From: Dolomedes plantarius
Lineage: Eukaryota > Arthropoda > Arachnida > Araneae > Dolomedidae
DNA length: 64,000 nt
Assembly: GCA_907164885.2 (NCBI GenBank)
Contig: OU015498.1
Span: 124,685,727 to 124,749,726 of the forward strand
Direction: 5' to 3'
Part shown: positions 10,641 to 22,728 of the stretch, in pieces
How the letters are laid out: each line of letters starts with the position of its first letter
Numbering within the stretch: position 1 is the stretch's first letter
The notes under the pieces: model-generated
Told to the model about the DNA's origin: nothing
The model's database searches: none
Seen by the model: only the letters and a program-made list of their open reading frames with translations
Program-made: the position numbers and the translations under genes

Positions 10641-11136
10641 CCTGAATTTTTACACGTTCACACCACACAATGAGGAAGAAAAACTAGACCACATTAACTT
10701 GTCTGCACTGCAGCTATAACTGACGCAGCTCCCTCGAATCTGTAGTAAAGACTAGTTTTTCTGAAATTCTAAGAAAATCGATCCAAATAAAGGAAAATTG
10801 CTTTTTCCGTTTAGCACTAATAAGAAGGACAATATCTACTAACGTTTAGCGGACATGCAATAGACTAGGAATGCAGGCATGTGCCTCTTTACACAGAAAA
10901 GAAATTTTGACACACAAAATAATAAATACAGTGTGTATTTTCTCCATTAAACGAGGAAAAAGATTTTTTTTTGTCAAATTTTTAGTTCGAATTAACCGAA
11001 GTGATAAAAATTTAGTTCGAATTAATGAGATATTTTTAACATTAACTCCAATACAAGTTTTTCGGGGCCTTTGGATTAGTTCGAATTAACCGAAAGTTCG
11101 AATTAACCGAGTTCGAATTAACGAGCGTCCACTGTA

Positions 11137-13060
11137 TATAGTATGTCATAAAGAATCGAAAAGTTAAGGTGTACTGAGATAATAACGTGATAACAATGAC
11201 AATCGGAGAAAATATTTTACCCCTATCACAATAGCGGTTTAAATTGTAGAAAGGCTATTATAAAAGCCGAATTTAATACAAGTCAAACACAAAGACACAG
11301 GAAAGCGACCCATACATAAAAGGCAAACTAAATGATACAACCAGAGACAATCTTTCTATTGGACAAAATCTCGTCTCTTCTTAAGATTACAGTCTCAAAA
11401 CAGACAGCGAAACAAACAGTCTGGCTGCAGATAGAATCTAATATCAGCCAAAGATCATCAGCACAATAAGCAGGGGAATAGAAGGATTAAAAGCACAATA
11501 CATAACACTAGACAGTATTCGGTAAGCCTGAGAAAAACATGCAGTAAAAAGCCTGTTAGATCACTCTGAAACAGTAACACTTAATAAAAGAAAAATGTCA
11601 AAATAGTAAAAGAGAAATTGCATATTACTGGTGAAAGGACAACAGAAGCAATATAAAAAATTCCACCAAGATTTAAAAAAAAAAGGATGGAAGGGAGAAA
11701 TCTAAAACTTGAGCTTTAAGATTTAAATCTTCCATTATATATCCGAATGGGAATATGAGTTTGGAATTGAACTGCCATTTTTTGTTGTATAACATTTAAT
11801 TTATGTTCCAACAACTATACCCCGGCTTATTCGACTTACAGTCTTTGCACAGTTACCTTTGATGTAAAACAAGCATATTCAGACCATTACAAATACCAGC
11901 TATTCCAATTTACATTTCTTCAATATGTACGAGAATAGTAAGATTTCTCAGACAAATCCGAGTTCCTCTGCATCTCATTTTCTTGCATGTTCTAACATGG
12001 ATAAGATAATACGCACTGAAACAAAATAAAATGCAGAAAAGTAGTTTTCCCGGAAGCGTGCAAAATTTAAATTCAGCTTCACGTCTTCTTTTGTTTTTGT
12101 TTTATAGATGGGGGTTTTTTCTCAAGGGATTAGATAATCAAAACTATTGAATATCCAACAGACGTTAAGTTACATTTTGTTTCACTACATCTTTTTTTAG
12201 TTCTGATGTAGCATTTTAAATATTTTTTCATCCATTTACGTTGTTGTCCGGAATCAATATTAAGTACCTCTCTCCTCTCTTTAAATATTTCTCTAACGCG
12301 AACGAAATAAAGGATTAATGGAAAATTGCGTTACATTATGTTTAAATATTTCATTCGTTTTCTACTTTTCCTTTAATTTCTATCTATCTGCATATGAATT
12401 ATTAAAAAAAATAGAAGCATAACCATTATCTATTTCGTATTCAGCGATTTTGGGGAGACCCAGGACCTTATCATTTCCAATTTACAAGTATGTACGGGGC
12501 TCGAGCGAAGAATATGTCAGGGAAGGAAAATTTGCATAGAAAGACGGGAAATAAAGTAATTACTGCTTTTCTTTTTTTTTTCTTTTTTCTTTTTTTTTGG
12601 GGGGGGGGCGGTAAGTGTTTTGCTTTAGTTCAAAACTTTGGTATAAAGTTAAAGGAAAAATGTAATAGTGGTATCTAGGATCAGCGTTTGGATGCCAGTA
12701 TTAATGACTGTTCTCTTGTTCAGTTAATGAGGTGAAAAACTGATTTGAATCAGATTTATACAAGATTTATGAATATTTCATAGTGAAGCTAAATTTTTAT
12801 GGGTAATTTTTTAGGACAATACCATAGCTGGTTGTTGCTGACAAAATAAAGCGCACGTTATTTGTCGAAAGCTTTTACCTCGTAAAACTTTAATGTATAC
12901 TTTGAAACCGCGCACGAACACATGCCTACTGATTGTGGACCCTTGACTAAAGGCTGAAACCTCTATAAAAGGTTGCGTTTCATGCAATGAAGAGTTGCCA
13001 TTTTTTATTTCACTTCCTACAACGCTACGATACGGCAATAGTGATCATATTATTTATAAG
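11137..13060. other. No gene seen
   Basis: AT-rich sequence. It contains a pyrimidine run leading into a 10-base G run at 12599-12608. Overlapping short frames on both strands around 12490-13181 show no family signature. Confidence 0.5.
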
Positions 13061-13063
13061 ATT

Positions 13064-13345
13064 TCAGTGGGCTAGAGATCTAAACGTCCTTGATTCGATG
13101 CTCGTCGCTGCAAATCCACAACCGTGTTCACTAATGGTGGCCGGGGCACGTAAAATAGGTCATGACTGCAACGTCCTCTAAGTTCTCAAATTTACCTCTG
13201 GAGGTGCGGGGTCAAGTGTTCCGGTCTCTTGATTACGGGACCGGTTATTTAGCCAAGTCGGACTCTGACCCTTATGGTGCTAATTCAAAACAGCCGCCTA
13301 TTTCAGCCCCATAGCCTATTACGACCTGGTGAATGGAACCTCTAA
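13064..13345 (+). mobile_element. tRNA-derived SINE, family 1, 5'-truncated copy
   Basis: The body matches two other copies in the window (16000-16272 and 30885-31203, both minus). Shared words include ctcgtcgctgcaaatc, acctctggaggtgcgg and tttagccaagtcggactc. The tRNA-like B box is present in altered form (cttgattcgatgct). The A box side is degenerate. SINEs of this kind are transcribed by RNA polymerase III and copied by a LINE reverse transcriptase. Confidence 0.75.
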
Positions 13346-14062
13346 CCAGGGAGCATTAGCAACCACAACTTAAGACTTCTGTCTTAGCGTAACATGATAC
13401 ATCAGAAAGGTAGGTGTTTATCGAGTTTGAATCGACGGGACAATCACATTGCAAAAATGTCTGCTAATATACGAAAAATTGTCAGTTATGAGTGTTGATC
13501 ACAGAGTCCACTTTCGAGATTTCATGAAAATACCCTTACAAGGACGAAGACGTATAGGCTTGACTGTGACAACAGTTTTCTAATGGGAAACGTTCTCCCT
13601 TCGCGGTCAACAGATCTTCAAAATTTCTTGGTTACACATTAGCTTCCCTGTTCTGCATTTTCTAAATTTCTATATCACCCCTGAAATTTTTAATCTTACG
13701 TGTTATGGTGATCGTATCACTGTGAATGTGTCTTTGAGAGTTAAGATCCTGTGCCGTGTTAGTAATAATGAAATGCGTTGTTTGGAAATTCTTCCAATCC
13801 CCAAATTTTCTATGAATTAATTTTACGTCACACTACCTCATTCATTCACTCAGGAACTTATTGCACAGGCACTTTGTAAATATTAAATGTTCTCTGTATC
13901 TGGTTGTGAATTTGAATACACACGTATGCATCCTCTAATCAAAATGTCTGTATAAGGAACAGAGACTATCCACATCGATTAAAGTTCTATGGAACCGCGA
14001 TTTCAGTAAGCGTGCACGCTAGTTCTTTGTGTACGGAAAACATGCTGATTGCAAACACTTAA
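13346..14062. other. No gene seen
   Basis: Unassigned non-coding sequence without repeats that I recognised. Confidence 0.45.
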
Positions 14063-14216
14063 GGAATGTTCACATAGGAGTCCGGTAGCGGAAGCGTATT
14101 AAAATATATTTAACCAATGACAAACTTCCAAACGATTAACAGCGAAATTTTTAACGTCTATGATTGGTTTATTTCCGTCTTAGCGCCATCTAACGCTTCC
14201 GCTACCGGACAGGCCC
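14063..14216. mobile_element. PIF/Harbinger-like MITE A
   Basis: The left end reads tgttcacataggagtccggt and the right end mirrors tccgctaccggac...aggccc with a small deletion. Three further copies (20755, 39793, 62876) share gttcacata termini and the internal word aaccaat(g/c)a. No coding capacity. A 3-base TAA target fits some copies. Confidence 0.7.
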
Positions 14217-15990
14217 TTATACTTCCATTTTAAATTATTTCTTTCATTTTGTAAACATCATTTTAAGAATGCAAACACGCATGAGTGTATAAATAGCAAA
14301 CTAGCTTGTGATTATAGCTTCAAACACTTTAATCTCAATTATTAAAAGAAAGGAAAAAAATTATGCAGAGTGTACAGATAAATTACGTTTTTATCGATCT
14401 CTAGAGCCTTACATCGAGTGAAAAAAATATATATATAACTATCTCTTTTGTTCAATACGAGTACAGATTAAGTTGAAAACGATTACAAAATCTAATCTAC
14501 AAAGGGCAGGCGTACAGATATTCGCTAAAACCGAAATCCTGTGTGTTTCAATACTGACTGGTTTCATATGCTGAAAACTGCCGGAAAAGAAAATCCTGAA
14601 TTATTCGAAGTCAACTTCAGCTGGTAAATAAGTTAGCAAATCAACTCACAAATTTAGTTTTAAAACTATAAAGAAAAACTCAACTAACTATGGAAAAATA
14701 CGTACATTAAAAAAAGTAAATAATATATCTTAAGGGCTATTACAAAAAGTGAGAGTTTGGAAGGGAAGGAGAGAAGAATAAAAGAAAGAAAGAAAGAAAG
14801 AAATAATGTAAACTTATTATAACCCCTTGAATCTTTCATTTAATTCAGAAATTGAATTATTTTTACAATAAAATAACAATTACAGTAAATAAAATGTTAA
14901 AATACATATCAGTGCGAAACATCCTTTTACTCATCTTTTTAATTACGTAAAGGAAGCTAAAAATAAAGGGAAAACGGATCTGTGAATAGACTTTATCAGC
15001 GGGATGTTAATATGGTAGGTATGCGAGTATGATAGACTAGCCTTCCTCTAAAAGTTGTCTGACGACAAAATTTCCTTCATTCCCACAGTCTTCATTACCC
15101 ACAAATTGCAGCTAATGTGACAGGCGACTTCATGCAACCTCCATCAAATCCCACGACAGAATAGTTATCTTTCAAGCTAACTATAAGGAGTGTCGGTCAT
15201 CCCAAACCTTATCCGTTCGATAATCAAATGACGGAGCAACATTTTCGGACTTAAAAGTCTGGGAAGAGGGCGATCGTTAAAGACAGCTGTGCACTCAGCA
15301 AATGGGTTCAGAGGCTTAACGAAGGGTGCAACGTGAAACGACTTAAGAGATTTGCGATAGGAGAAATAATCATTCCATTTCGTTACTCCAGAATCGTAAA
15401 GAGGATTTCAGCAGGCAGAGGATGTTCCGATTTAATTTCTTAAGTAACTCGCGTAAGGAAACTTATCAAAAAGAGAAAAGTTGAACTGGGCTGATGCAAG
15501 TGATATGAAAGACAGAAGAATTATGGCTATACATTATAAGTTTTACCGACCTCACAAACTATTACTCTCTTAATTAAAGGATATCGGTGTATTTAGGTTA
15601 GTATAAGTGGAACACAAAAATTTGCTTATTACTTTGCTTAAAGTAAATGAATTTTCTTTCACATAAGAAAAAAATTACACATAAATTTTTCAGTTACTAA
15701 ACTTAATAATAAATATCGAGTTAAAAATTAATAAAATGCTATAAATATTAGACTTAAAACTCAGAAAAAATTTTAATGAAATATTTTATCAGAATGTAAA
15801 TTTGTATCCAGAATGAATATGATAAGCAATCATATGAATCTGCTATTTTTCGGACATTTTCTACAATTTCAAAATTGTAAAAACTGTAGATGTAAAAAGC
15901 TTTCCTACCTAATATTTTTTTTCTCTCCAATAAGGCCGACGATATTCTTGGACATTATCCTTACCGTCATATGACACAGCGATTTTGCTG
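14217..15990. other. No gene seen; short (AAAG)n
   Basis: Non-coding. A run of AAAG repeats lies at about 14780-14803. Otherwise no element was recognised. Confidence 0.5.
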
Positions 15991-15999
15991 ACCACTTTT

Positions 16000-16272
16000 C
16001 TGGGAGCACCGAAAAGGTGGACCAGCATTACCTCCCTATGGGCCAGTCCCGTGATTTTGAACCGAGTCAAGTGATGAGACCGAAACACTTGATCCCGCAC
16101 CTCCAGGGTAAAATTTGAGAACTTTGAGGACATTGCAGCCCCAACAGATTTTACGTTCACCAGCCGTCATTAGTGTACACGGCGGTGGATTTGTCAGCGA
16201 CCGGCATTCAACCTGCAACCCTCAGATCACTGGCTCGACCCCTTTGTCATCCGAGCCACTGAGCCCCGCAAC
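16000..16272 (-). mobile_element. tRNA-derived SINE, family 1, copy 2
   Basis: Read on the minus strand it begins with a tRNA-like head (ggctcagtggctcgg, A-box-like; a degenerate B box ggttgaatgcc). It continues through the same body as the copies at 13064 and 30885 (cctggaggtgcgggatcaag). The 3' third differs from the other copies, so the downstream border is approximate. The head directly abuts the Tigger-like end at 16278. Confidence 0.7.
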
Positions 16273-16783
16273 ATATACAGTAACCACCGCTTTTAGTGAT
16301 CAGTGGTTATAAGAATCAACCGTTTATAAGAATCAATATCGCAAAAACAAAAACAAATGTATTATTTCCATGTTAAAATTTTCGCTTTAAAGAATCAATC
16401 CACCGGTTTTAAGAATCAGTTTACACTCTTCGCTTTTCTTTCATTTTTCCAAAAAAAGCCACTTAAACCCTCAAAAGGCTCGAAGTTCTTTCTTTATTTT
16501 ATTTTTAAAAAAAGAGTGATAAGATGGGATGGAACACAGTCGCAAAATGCATCCCTTTCTTTGTTAGACATATCATAATAGTTTCCCCTTAAACGCTTTA
16601 GCTAAACACCGTCCTATTAGCTTGACATGGGGCATCTTACCCGTGCGGATCCGATTTCACTTTTCTCCACTGACAAACAAAGACAGGGACTCTTTTTTCT
16701 CATCTCCCACATCCTGGTTGCGGCTTCCTGAACCCTGAAACACAGAAATCTTCGGGGAAGTGTCCACTATCACTTAGGCAAAC

Positions 16784-16951
16784 GTGACATTATTAGATTC
16801 AGCACGTTATCAAACTAAGCTAGAACGTAAGCTAGAAGATGAATCTTGGTCTGAGACTATTGGTATTGAAAGAGGTATAAACAGCCTTCTGAAAACTTCA
16901 TTACGTCAAACTACCATAGAAAACCTTTTCTTGCACCCTTCCAGTAGTTGA
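16784..16951 (+). pseudogene. Tigger/pogo-like transposase C-terminal remnant
   Basis: A 55-codon open stretch contains SARYQTKLERKLEDE and ends in LLKTSLRQTTIENLFL before a stop. The closing QTTI..F motif is typical of the extreme C-terminus of Tigger/jerky-type transposases (compare QTSILQFF in the copy at 33562). No catalytic region was found upstream. Evidence rests on a short motif. Confidence 0.45.
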
Positions 16952-17144
16952 AATGTTAAACTGTTAAGCAGGTATGTTGTAACAAATATTGGATTTTTTT
17001 TTTCTTCTCTTACTATAACCATGTGTATCTACTTAAAGGTCTAGAAATTAAGTTGTATTTTAAAAATTGTAAAAATCATTTTAATAAAATATAATTAAAG
17101 TAAATTAAAGAGTATTTTATAGTAAATTATCCAATATATGTATA

Positions 17145-17855
17145 TACTAGCAGAAAACCCGCGCTTCGCTACGGAGTACATTCAAATTAAATACAACGGC
17201 CAACGTATGCAATTTATGCCAAAAAATAAATATATATATTTATAATAAATGCGATGATCAATGTATACAATTGATGTAAAATATATATCTATCTATATAT
17301 ATATATATATATATTTATAAAAAAATCGTAAGGGATATGCATTTTTTTTGGATAATATCCAATCGTCTGCTGCATTAGAAAGAGAAAAAAATATTTTTTT
17401 TTTGTCTATTTAGTTGTTACGCACGTGACGATAAATTTATTGAAAGTACCAGAAAAAGAAATCACGTGATCAGCATTTAATAAATTAAATTCTAAAAATT
17501 AATCTTTAAAAATTCACCAAATATCTGAAAATGGAGATAAAGATTCGAAAAACATTTCATTTTATAGGAATTTTTATGATCTTTCTCGTGCTATAAATTT
17601 TATAACCCTCAAATTATTATTTTAAATGCAAACTTTAAAAAATTTTACCAAAACAGCTTAAAAATTCAATTTTAAAAAATCTAAGAAGAATTTTTTCAAA
17701 AACCTTTCTTGGTGCACCCCTACAATATAAGAAGAATCGCCATGCAAAATTTCAGCCCTTTAGGTCCAGCGGTTTGGTCTGTGCGTTGTATGTCAGTCAG
17801 TCAGTCAGTCAGTGAATGAATGAGTCAGTTACGGAACTGTTTTATATATATAGAT
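17145..17855 (+). repeat. 0.7-kb dispersed repeat, copy 1
   Basis: It starts tactagcagaaaacccgcgc, contains ttcgctacggagtacatt and ccctttaggtccagcggttt, and ends in (TCAG)n, gttacggaactg and a TA-rich tail. Other copies are at 21533, 45432 and 46125. The structure resembles the 3' part of a non-LTR retroelement or a non-autonomous derivative. The superfamily is not identified. Confidence 0.8.
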
Positions 17856-17965
17856 AGGTGTGTCTGTTCCTGTCCAAAAACCTAAATTTCGGCTTTAAGA
17901 ATCAACCGCTTATAAGAATCAAAAACAGTAATAACAAACGTGATTCTTATAAGCGGAAATGTAAT

Positions 17966-19226
17966 ATGAAATACACAAAACTACATGTTCCCAGAAGTTA
18001 ATTCCACTTCAGGTATATCCGGCTATCCAACTACTTTGTTGTGAAATTCCTTCACAACAAAGATGATTGATGACCCCTCCACCTCACGATAAAATACCAA
18101 TGAAAATTGGAAACACAGATGCGCAGCAGAAAACAAATATTCAAGAAATGTGTTAACTGTTAGAAAAGGAGAGCCTTTCAAGAGTTTCCTACGCGGGCGT
18201 TTTAATCAAATTACTACTCCTCAACAACCGTTCTTTTTGGGCGTACACTGTTAGCTATTTTGCAAGTAATTTCACCTTTCCTCTTTCCTCAATAGTTATT
18301 CAATAGTAGATTGCATGACAACAAGCTCTTAAGAAGCTACTGATTCCTCTGATTTACAAGTTGAGCTTGTTTAGTTAACTAAGTATTAAACAGTTTAGCC
18401 CGACTTCAAACCAGTTTTAAACATAAAGGGCTCTTTGGCTGATAAATGCCTTCCGGCAAGGAAACTCCTTGTGATCATAACCGATTCCCCTAGATATGAT
18501 ACACCTAGCATCTGTCCTTAGAGGAAACAACAACCAGCTACCAGTTGACACTTTACTGGTCGTTGCTGTAAAAAGACATAAGAAATTAGAGGTTCGTAAA
18601 AGGGGTTTGGGAGCGGAGTGATTTGCTCTTGAACTCGGTTAATACTGTTTTGGACTTTGTGCACAATTGGTTGTAGGTCTTTGGGCTTTTACAGTTCAAG
18701 TAGAGGCCCCTATTGTCTTATCAGCTCAATAATCGAGTAATTATTGACGAGAATAGTTTCAAGTCTAAAATAAGATGGATTGAGAAATCGTTGCTACGGG
18801 TAATAAAAAAATGAGTTAAGAGGCACAACATCAGAAATAATATATGCTTCAACCAGGGGGGAAAGTAACTATTCCCCTATTTCGGCAATCTAGAATCGTA
18901 AAAGAGATTTGGTGCTACGATATTGGAGCAAATCAGATGCATGTCTATCATGAATGCAGAAGTTGTTCCCATTAGGTTACGTCTCTTGTGCACAATAAAA
19001 GTATATGAATAACTTGAGACACGAGAATGCGACCTCATAGTTAATCAAAAACAACATGGTAACTTAAACAACGAATCATCATTTACGCCAGATCTCTCCC
19101 AATGTACAATATCTTTCCCCTCTTCCTCTGCCATAAACTGAAAACCGGAGCCATTATAAAGAACTCACAAGAGTGTCTGGCATCAATAAGCCAACGCCTG
19201 GAAGAGTCCCACATACACATACAATT
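17966..19226. other. No gene seen
   Basis: Non-coding sequence without recognised elements. Confidence 0.45.
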
Positions 19227-19239
19227 CTAATGAAACGTG

Positions 19240-19413
19240 AGTCGGAAGATGGCCGAATGGCTAGGCCGCTGGCTTTCGATACCAGAGTCTGTGGGTTCGA
19301 ATCCCACTATTGGCATGGACGTTTGTAGCCGTTCGGAATCGGCTTTAAGCAGTAGGTCCCGGTCTAATGAGCCCTCACGTATCAAAAAATAACCGTAGCG
19401 CTCTAACCTAAAC
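19240..19413 (+). mobile_element. tRNA-derived SINE, family 2, with 13-bp target duplication
   Basis: The head has a perfect-looking A box (TGGCCGAATGG, 19250-19260) and B box (GGTTCGAATCC, 19294-19304), then an unrelated body and a tail of taaccta-type repeats. The direct repeat CTAATGAAACGTG flanks it at 19227-19239 and 19414-19426. This is the signature of LINE-driven target-primed insertion. The acceptor-stem halves do not pair, so it is not a working tRNA gene. A partial second copy is at 35443-35545 on the other strand. Confidence 0.88.
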
Positions 19414-19426
19414 CTAATGAAACGTG

Positions 19427-20754
19427 TCAAAACCCGTAGTAGCGCTGGAAATAAAAGGGAATTCATACCACTTTACAACGGTTTACATACAAATCTTAAA
19501 TAATTAACTACTGTAAAAGATGAAAGGAAAACTTCATAATGTACACTATTTCTATAGACACTTAAAAAACTGATTCTTCTCTTAGTCAAATTATAATGTT
19601 AGGCAAACATAGCCGTAATAACATTAACAAAGGATGGAAAAAACTGTGTGATCTGAAATATAACGTGATAGTTAAACAAGTGTTGATCATTACACTTGTA
19701 CGAAAGCAGACTGTTTGCTGGAAAATCAACGTTTTAACTAAAGCACCGCGTAGATATATCCACCTATTCTATGTAAATTTAGAAGACATCATTTCCTACA
19801 ACAAAGTTTCCGCGGATGCGAACTGCAGGTCTTTTCAACCCATTTACTATTTTGCAGCACTGCACGTAAGCGTAACTAAGCACATTAAACACAGAACATT
19901 TCCTCTCCCAGAAATCTCGTTAGACCCATCAATAGAACTGCATTCTTAATAAATTAAACTCAATAGCTCTCGGTAATGTCGCCTACTTACGTGTTTATCG
20001 ACCTTTTACAACAGTCATAACGTTCGAAACTGCAGGGGCATGCCGATAATTTGAGACACCTGTGTATAGTTAGAACACGCTCTACAGCAAGTTTCGATAG
20101 AAACTTAATGAAAGGTAGACGTATTTACCCGTATTCACGCACAAAATCTCGGCATTTACTAGGAACGTCGATGAAATATCCGATTAGTTTGTTCAATTAT
20201 GTACCTTTACGTTAAAGCAAAGATGCCCGTAGTATACGTATGACGAAACAAAATAAAAGCATATAGGCTGTTTTAAAGGATGTTAAGTAGAGACTCGAGA
20301 CAAAGGTTTCGCAAAATTCCTCAGGGCTCGAGGGCGATAAATTGAAAAGCACTTCGCGAGTTGTTCGCGACAATACTGTTTCACTCTATCTTTTTCATTA
20401 AAAAATAATCATAAGTCTGAAGAGGGCGACTTCACATAACTTCCCAAAAAATTTTAAGCGGCTGAACACGCTTTAATACACATGTACAAAATACCAAATG
20501 AAATTAATAATATTTTCTAATGGCTAACAATATTCGCAAATGATTTTCCTACGACTACACCATTATCTCTATCATTTTCTTCGGATGATTATTAAGCTGA
20601 TTAACAATGTAAAATTATACAACTACCCCAATATTTTTCTCCATAGTTTCATCTTACATCCCAAGTTTACGGAGCTTATGAATGGCTAATACAATCCTTA
20701 AAAATAACTTCTATTTATCAACATCGACCCAAAAAGAAAATTTTTAATGAGCAA
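19427..20754. other. No gene seen
   Basis: A 117-codon frame (19596-19949) shows no family signature and is probably chance. Otherwise non-coding. Confidence 0.45.
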
Positions 20755-20924
20755 GGGCCTGTTCACATAGAATCCGTCAGCATCACCGTTACACGTACTG
20801 ATATATTTTCAACCAATCACAGGCCTTAACAATTTCGTGGATAATCGTTTGGAGGTTTGTAACTGGTTAAATATATTTCAATACAAGCAACGATGACGCT
20901 GACGGATTCTATGTGAACAGGCCT
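20755..20924. mobile_element. PIF/Harbinger-like MITE B
   Basis: The terminal inverted repeats GGGCCTGTTCACATAGAATC (left) and their complement (right) bound about 170 bases. CAA lies on the left and TAA on the right, consistent with a mutated 3-base TAA duplication. Internal words (cgtttggaggtttgtaa) are shared with copy C at 39793. Confidence 0.8.
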
Positions 20925-21475
20925 TAAGTATTTAACTGATTATTTTCTAAGTTCTTGAAACTTTTTTTTTAAAATATCGGTTAAAAATATGCATTTTTAA
21001 CTACTATCAATTTCTCGAAGATGTCTACAATACACTACCTTCCGAAATTCAGTCGCATAACAGGGTAGCTAATAATAAAGTTAAATTGCTCAGAATAATA
21101 TGAGATAGCGCAAGTCCAAGCGTCACTCCCCAGCGTAACATCAAACCTGCGCCTACTCGTAAGCCGAAATATCTTATAATAGGTTTAGGTGATGACATCA
21201 TATAAAAATTTTCGTTTTTTCAAAGAGAACTGCTTCCATCAGAATCTAAATGACGCCAGTCGATACATAAATGTGGAACTCAGTTGCCAAGTTATCTTGC
21301 CCCTCAAAAGTGTTCAATTCACAGCATTACATGCTTCCCTGCTACTAAACTCTTGTTACTAGGAAACAAACGTACAGTGAATTCGTAACATTCAAATTTC
21401 TGACAGTTCTTCAAAGGTGCAATCACTTAAGAAAATGAAATTATAAAAACTGAAATTCACTGCCGAATCTTTCTC

Positions 21476-21481
<6 letters not shown>
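20925..21481. other. No gene seen
   Basis: Unassigned non-coding sequence before a TA microsatellite. Confidence 0.45.

Positions 21482-21532
<51 letters not shown>
21482..21532. repeat. (TA)n microsatellite
   Basis: About 25 TA dinucleotides. It forms the left border of a stack of insertions running to 24.04 kb. Confidence 0.95.
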
Positions 21533-21535
<3 letters not shown>

Positions 21536-22122
21536 CTGAATACCCGTGCTTCGCTACGGAGTACATTCAAATTAAATACAACGGTCAATGTATGCAATTA
21601 ATTTGTATGTTTAATATCCATAAAACATACTATTTTGAATTAAATTCTTAGAAAACTTCCAACTCAATTAGTCTATTTTAGTATTTTTTTTTGTCAATTT
21701 ATTTCGTTGTTATCCACGTGACGCAAAATTAATTTAAAGTATCACAAAAAGAAAAAATACCACGTGATCGACATTTAATAAATTAAATTCTAAAAATTAA
21801 TCTTTAAAAATTCACCAAATATCTGAAAATGGAGATAAAGATTCGAAAAACATTTCATTTTATAGGAATTTTTATGATCTTTCTCGTGCTATAAATTTTA
21901 TAACCCTCAAATTATTATTTTAAATGCAAACTTTAAAAAATTTTACCAAAACAGCTTAAAAATTCAATTTTAAAAAATCTAAGAAGAATTTTTTCAAAAA
22001 CCTTTCTTGGTGCACCCCTACATTATAAGAAGAATCGCCATGCAAAATTTCAGCCCTTTAGGTCCAGCGGTTTGGTCTGTGCTTTATCCGTCAGTCAGTT
22101 AAGGAATTGTTATATATATATA
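21533..22122 (+). repeat. 0.7-kb dispersed repeat, copy 2
   Basis: Same repeat as at 17145. The stretch tctaaaaattaatcttt through aagaatcgccatgcaaaatt is nearly identical to copy 1. The central TA-rich part is shortened, and the copy ends in gtcagtcagttaaggaa with a short TA tail. Confidence 0.8.
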
Positions 22123-22124
22123 TA

Positions 22125-22718
22125 CAGTCGAACCTCCATATATCGAAGTAGCAAATTGAGCGAAAAAAATTCGATATATAGAAATTTCGATATATAGAAT
22201 TGAGCTTAGTCTTATAATTCTCCTTAAAAAAAATTAAAGCTAATTTTCGTATACGAAACTCCATTTCCAATTTATATGCGAATCCCATTAAATGAAAAAA
22301 TGAATTAATATGACAGATTTATTGATTAATACATATCTTTAAAAAAACTATAATGCAGACAGTGGTTACAATGATAACAGTTACATTCTTTAAAAAAAAA
22401 CTACGAATATCTTGCTGAACAGTTAGTTTTGCGGAAAGTTCAAAGAAATGTTCGTATTCATTCAGTCCACTAAAAACTTCATCAGGGACATTTTCCGCGA
22501 ATTGATGTCCACGACGTATTGTTTCAAACGCCAAAAATTGGAAGATTTTATTAAGTGGAATAAAATCTCCCCGTTTGTCTTGAAAAAAATTTCGATATAT
22601 AGAGATTTTTTCGATATATAGAAACAATTTTTCTATGTAATGAACATGGAGATTTGCTAAGAGTTCGATATATAGAAAATTTCGATATAGCGAAGTTCGA
22701 TATAGGAAGGTTCGACTG
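22125..22718 (-). mobile_element. Tigger/pogo-like element with ttcgatata iterons
   Basis: The ends are CAGTCGAACCTCCATATATC and its inverse, flanked by TA (22123-22124 and 22719-22720). Copies of ttcgatatatagaa recur three to four times at each end. On the minus strand a short frame holds FETIRRGHQFAENVPDEVF and ends with TVQQDIRSFF. It resembles the C-terminal tail of a Tigger-type transposase, but the DNA-binding and DDE domains are absent. Confidence 0.75.
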
Positions 22719-22728
22719 TATATATATA

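Larger units (their letters stand above)
9677..11134 (-). mobile_element. Tigger-like element, copy 1, internally deleted
   Basis: The ends read CAGTGGACGCTCGTTAATTC and its inverse, flanked by TA at 9675-9676 and 11135-11136. Subterminal copies of gttcgaattaaccga are repeated three times near the right end and in weaker form near the left. They look like an array of transposase-binding iterons. The element encodes one minus-strand protein that keeps the DNA-binding half only. The second copy at 33293-34928 has the same structure. Confidence 0.88.
16278..17965 (+). mobile_element. Tigger/pogo-like element with ataagaatca iterons (right border uncertain)
   Basis: After TA (16276-16277) the sequence reads CAGTAACCACCGCTTTTA and then repeats ttataagaatcaaccg. 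The same words recur at about 17890-17960, partly inverted (gattcttataagcgg), which suggests the other end. A pogo-type C-terminal coding fragment (16784-16951) lies between. The 0.7-kb dispersed repeat at 17145-17855 is inserted within it. I could not align the right end base by base. Confidence 0.55.

Noticed and set aside
12811..13181. Small frames on both strands near 13.0 kb
   Set aside because: They overlap each other and the SINE start; no protein family recognised.
19241..19312. A tRNA gene with intact A and B boxes
   Set aside because: The acceptor-stem halves do not pair, it runs into a non-tRNA body, and a 13-bp target duplication surrounds the whole unit: it is a SINE.
19596..19949. 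117-codon frame as a gene
   Set aside because: No motif, no repeats or homologous copy in the window, ordinary composition; likely chance.
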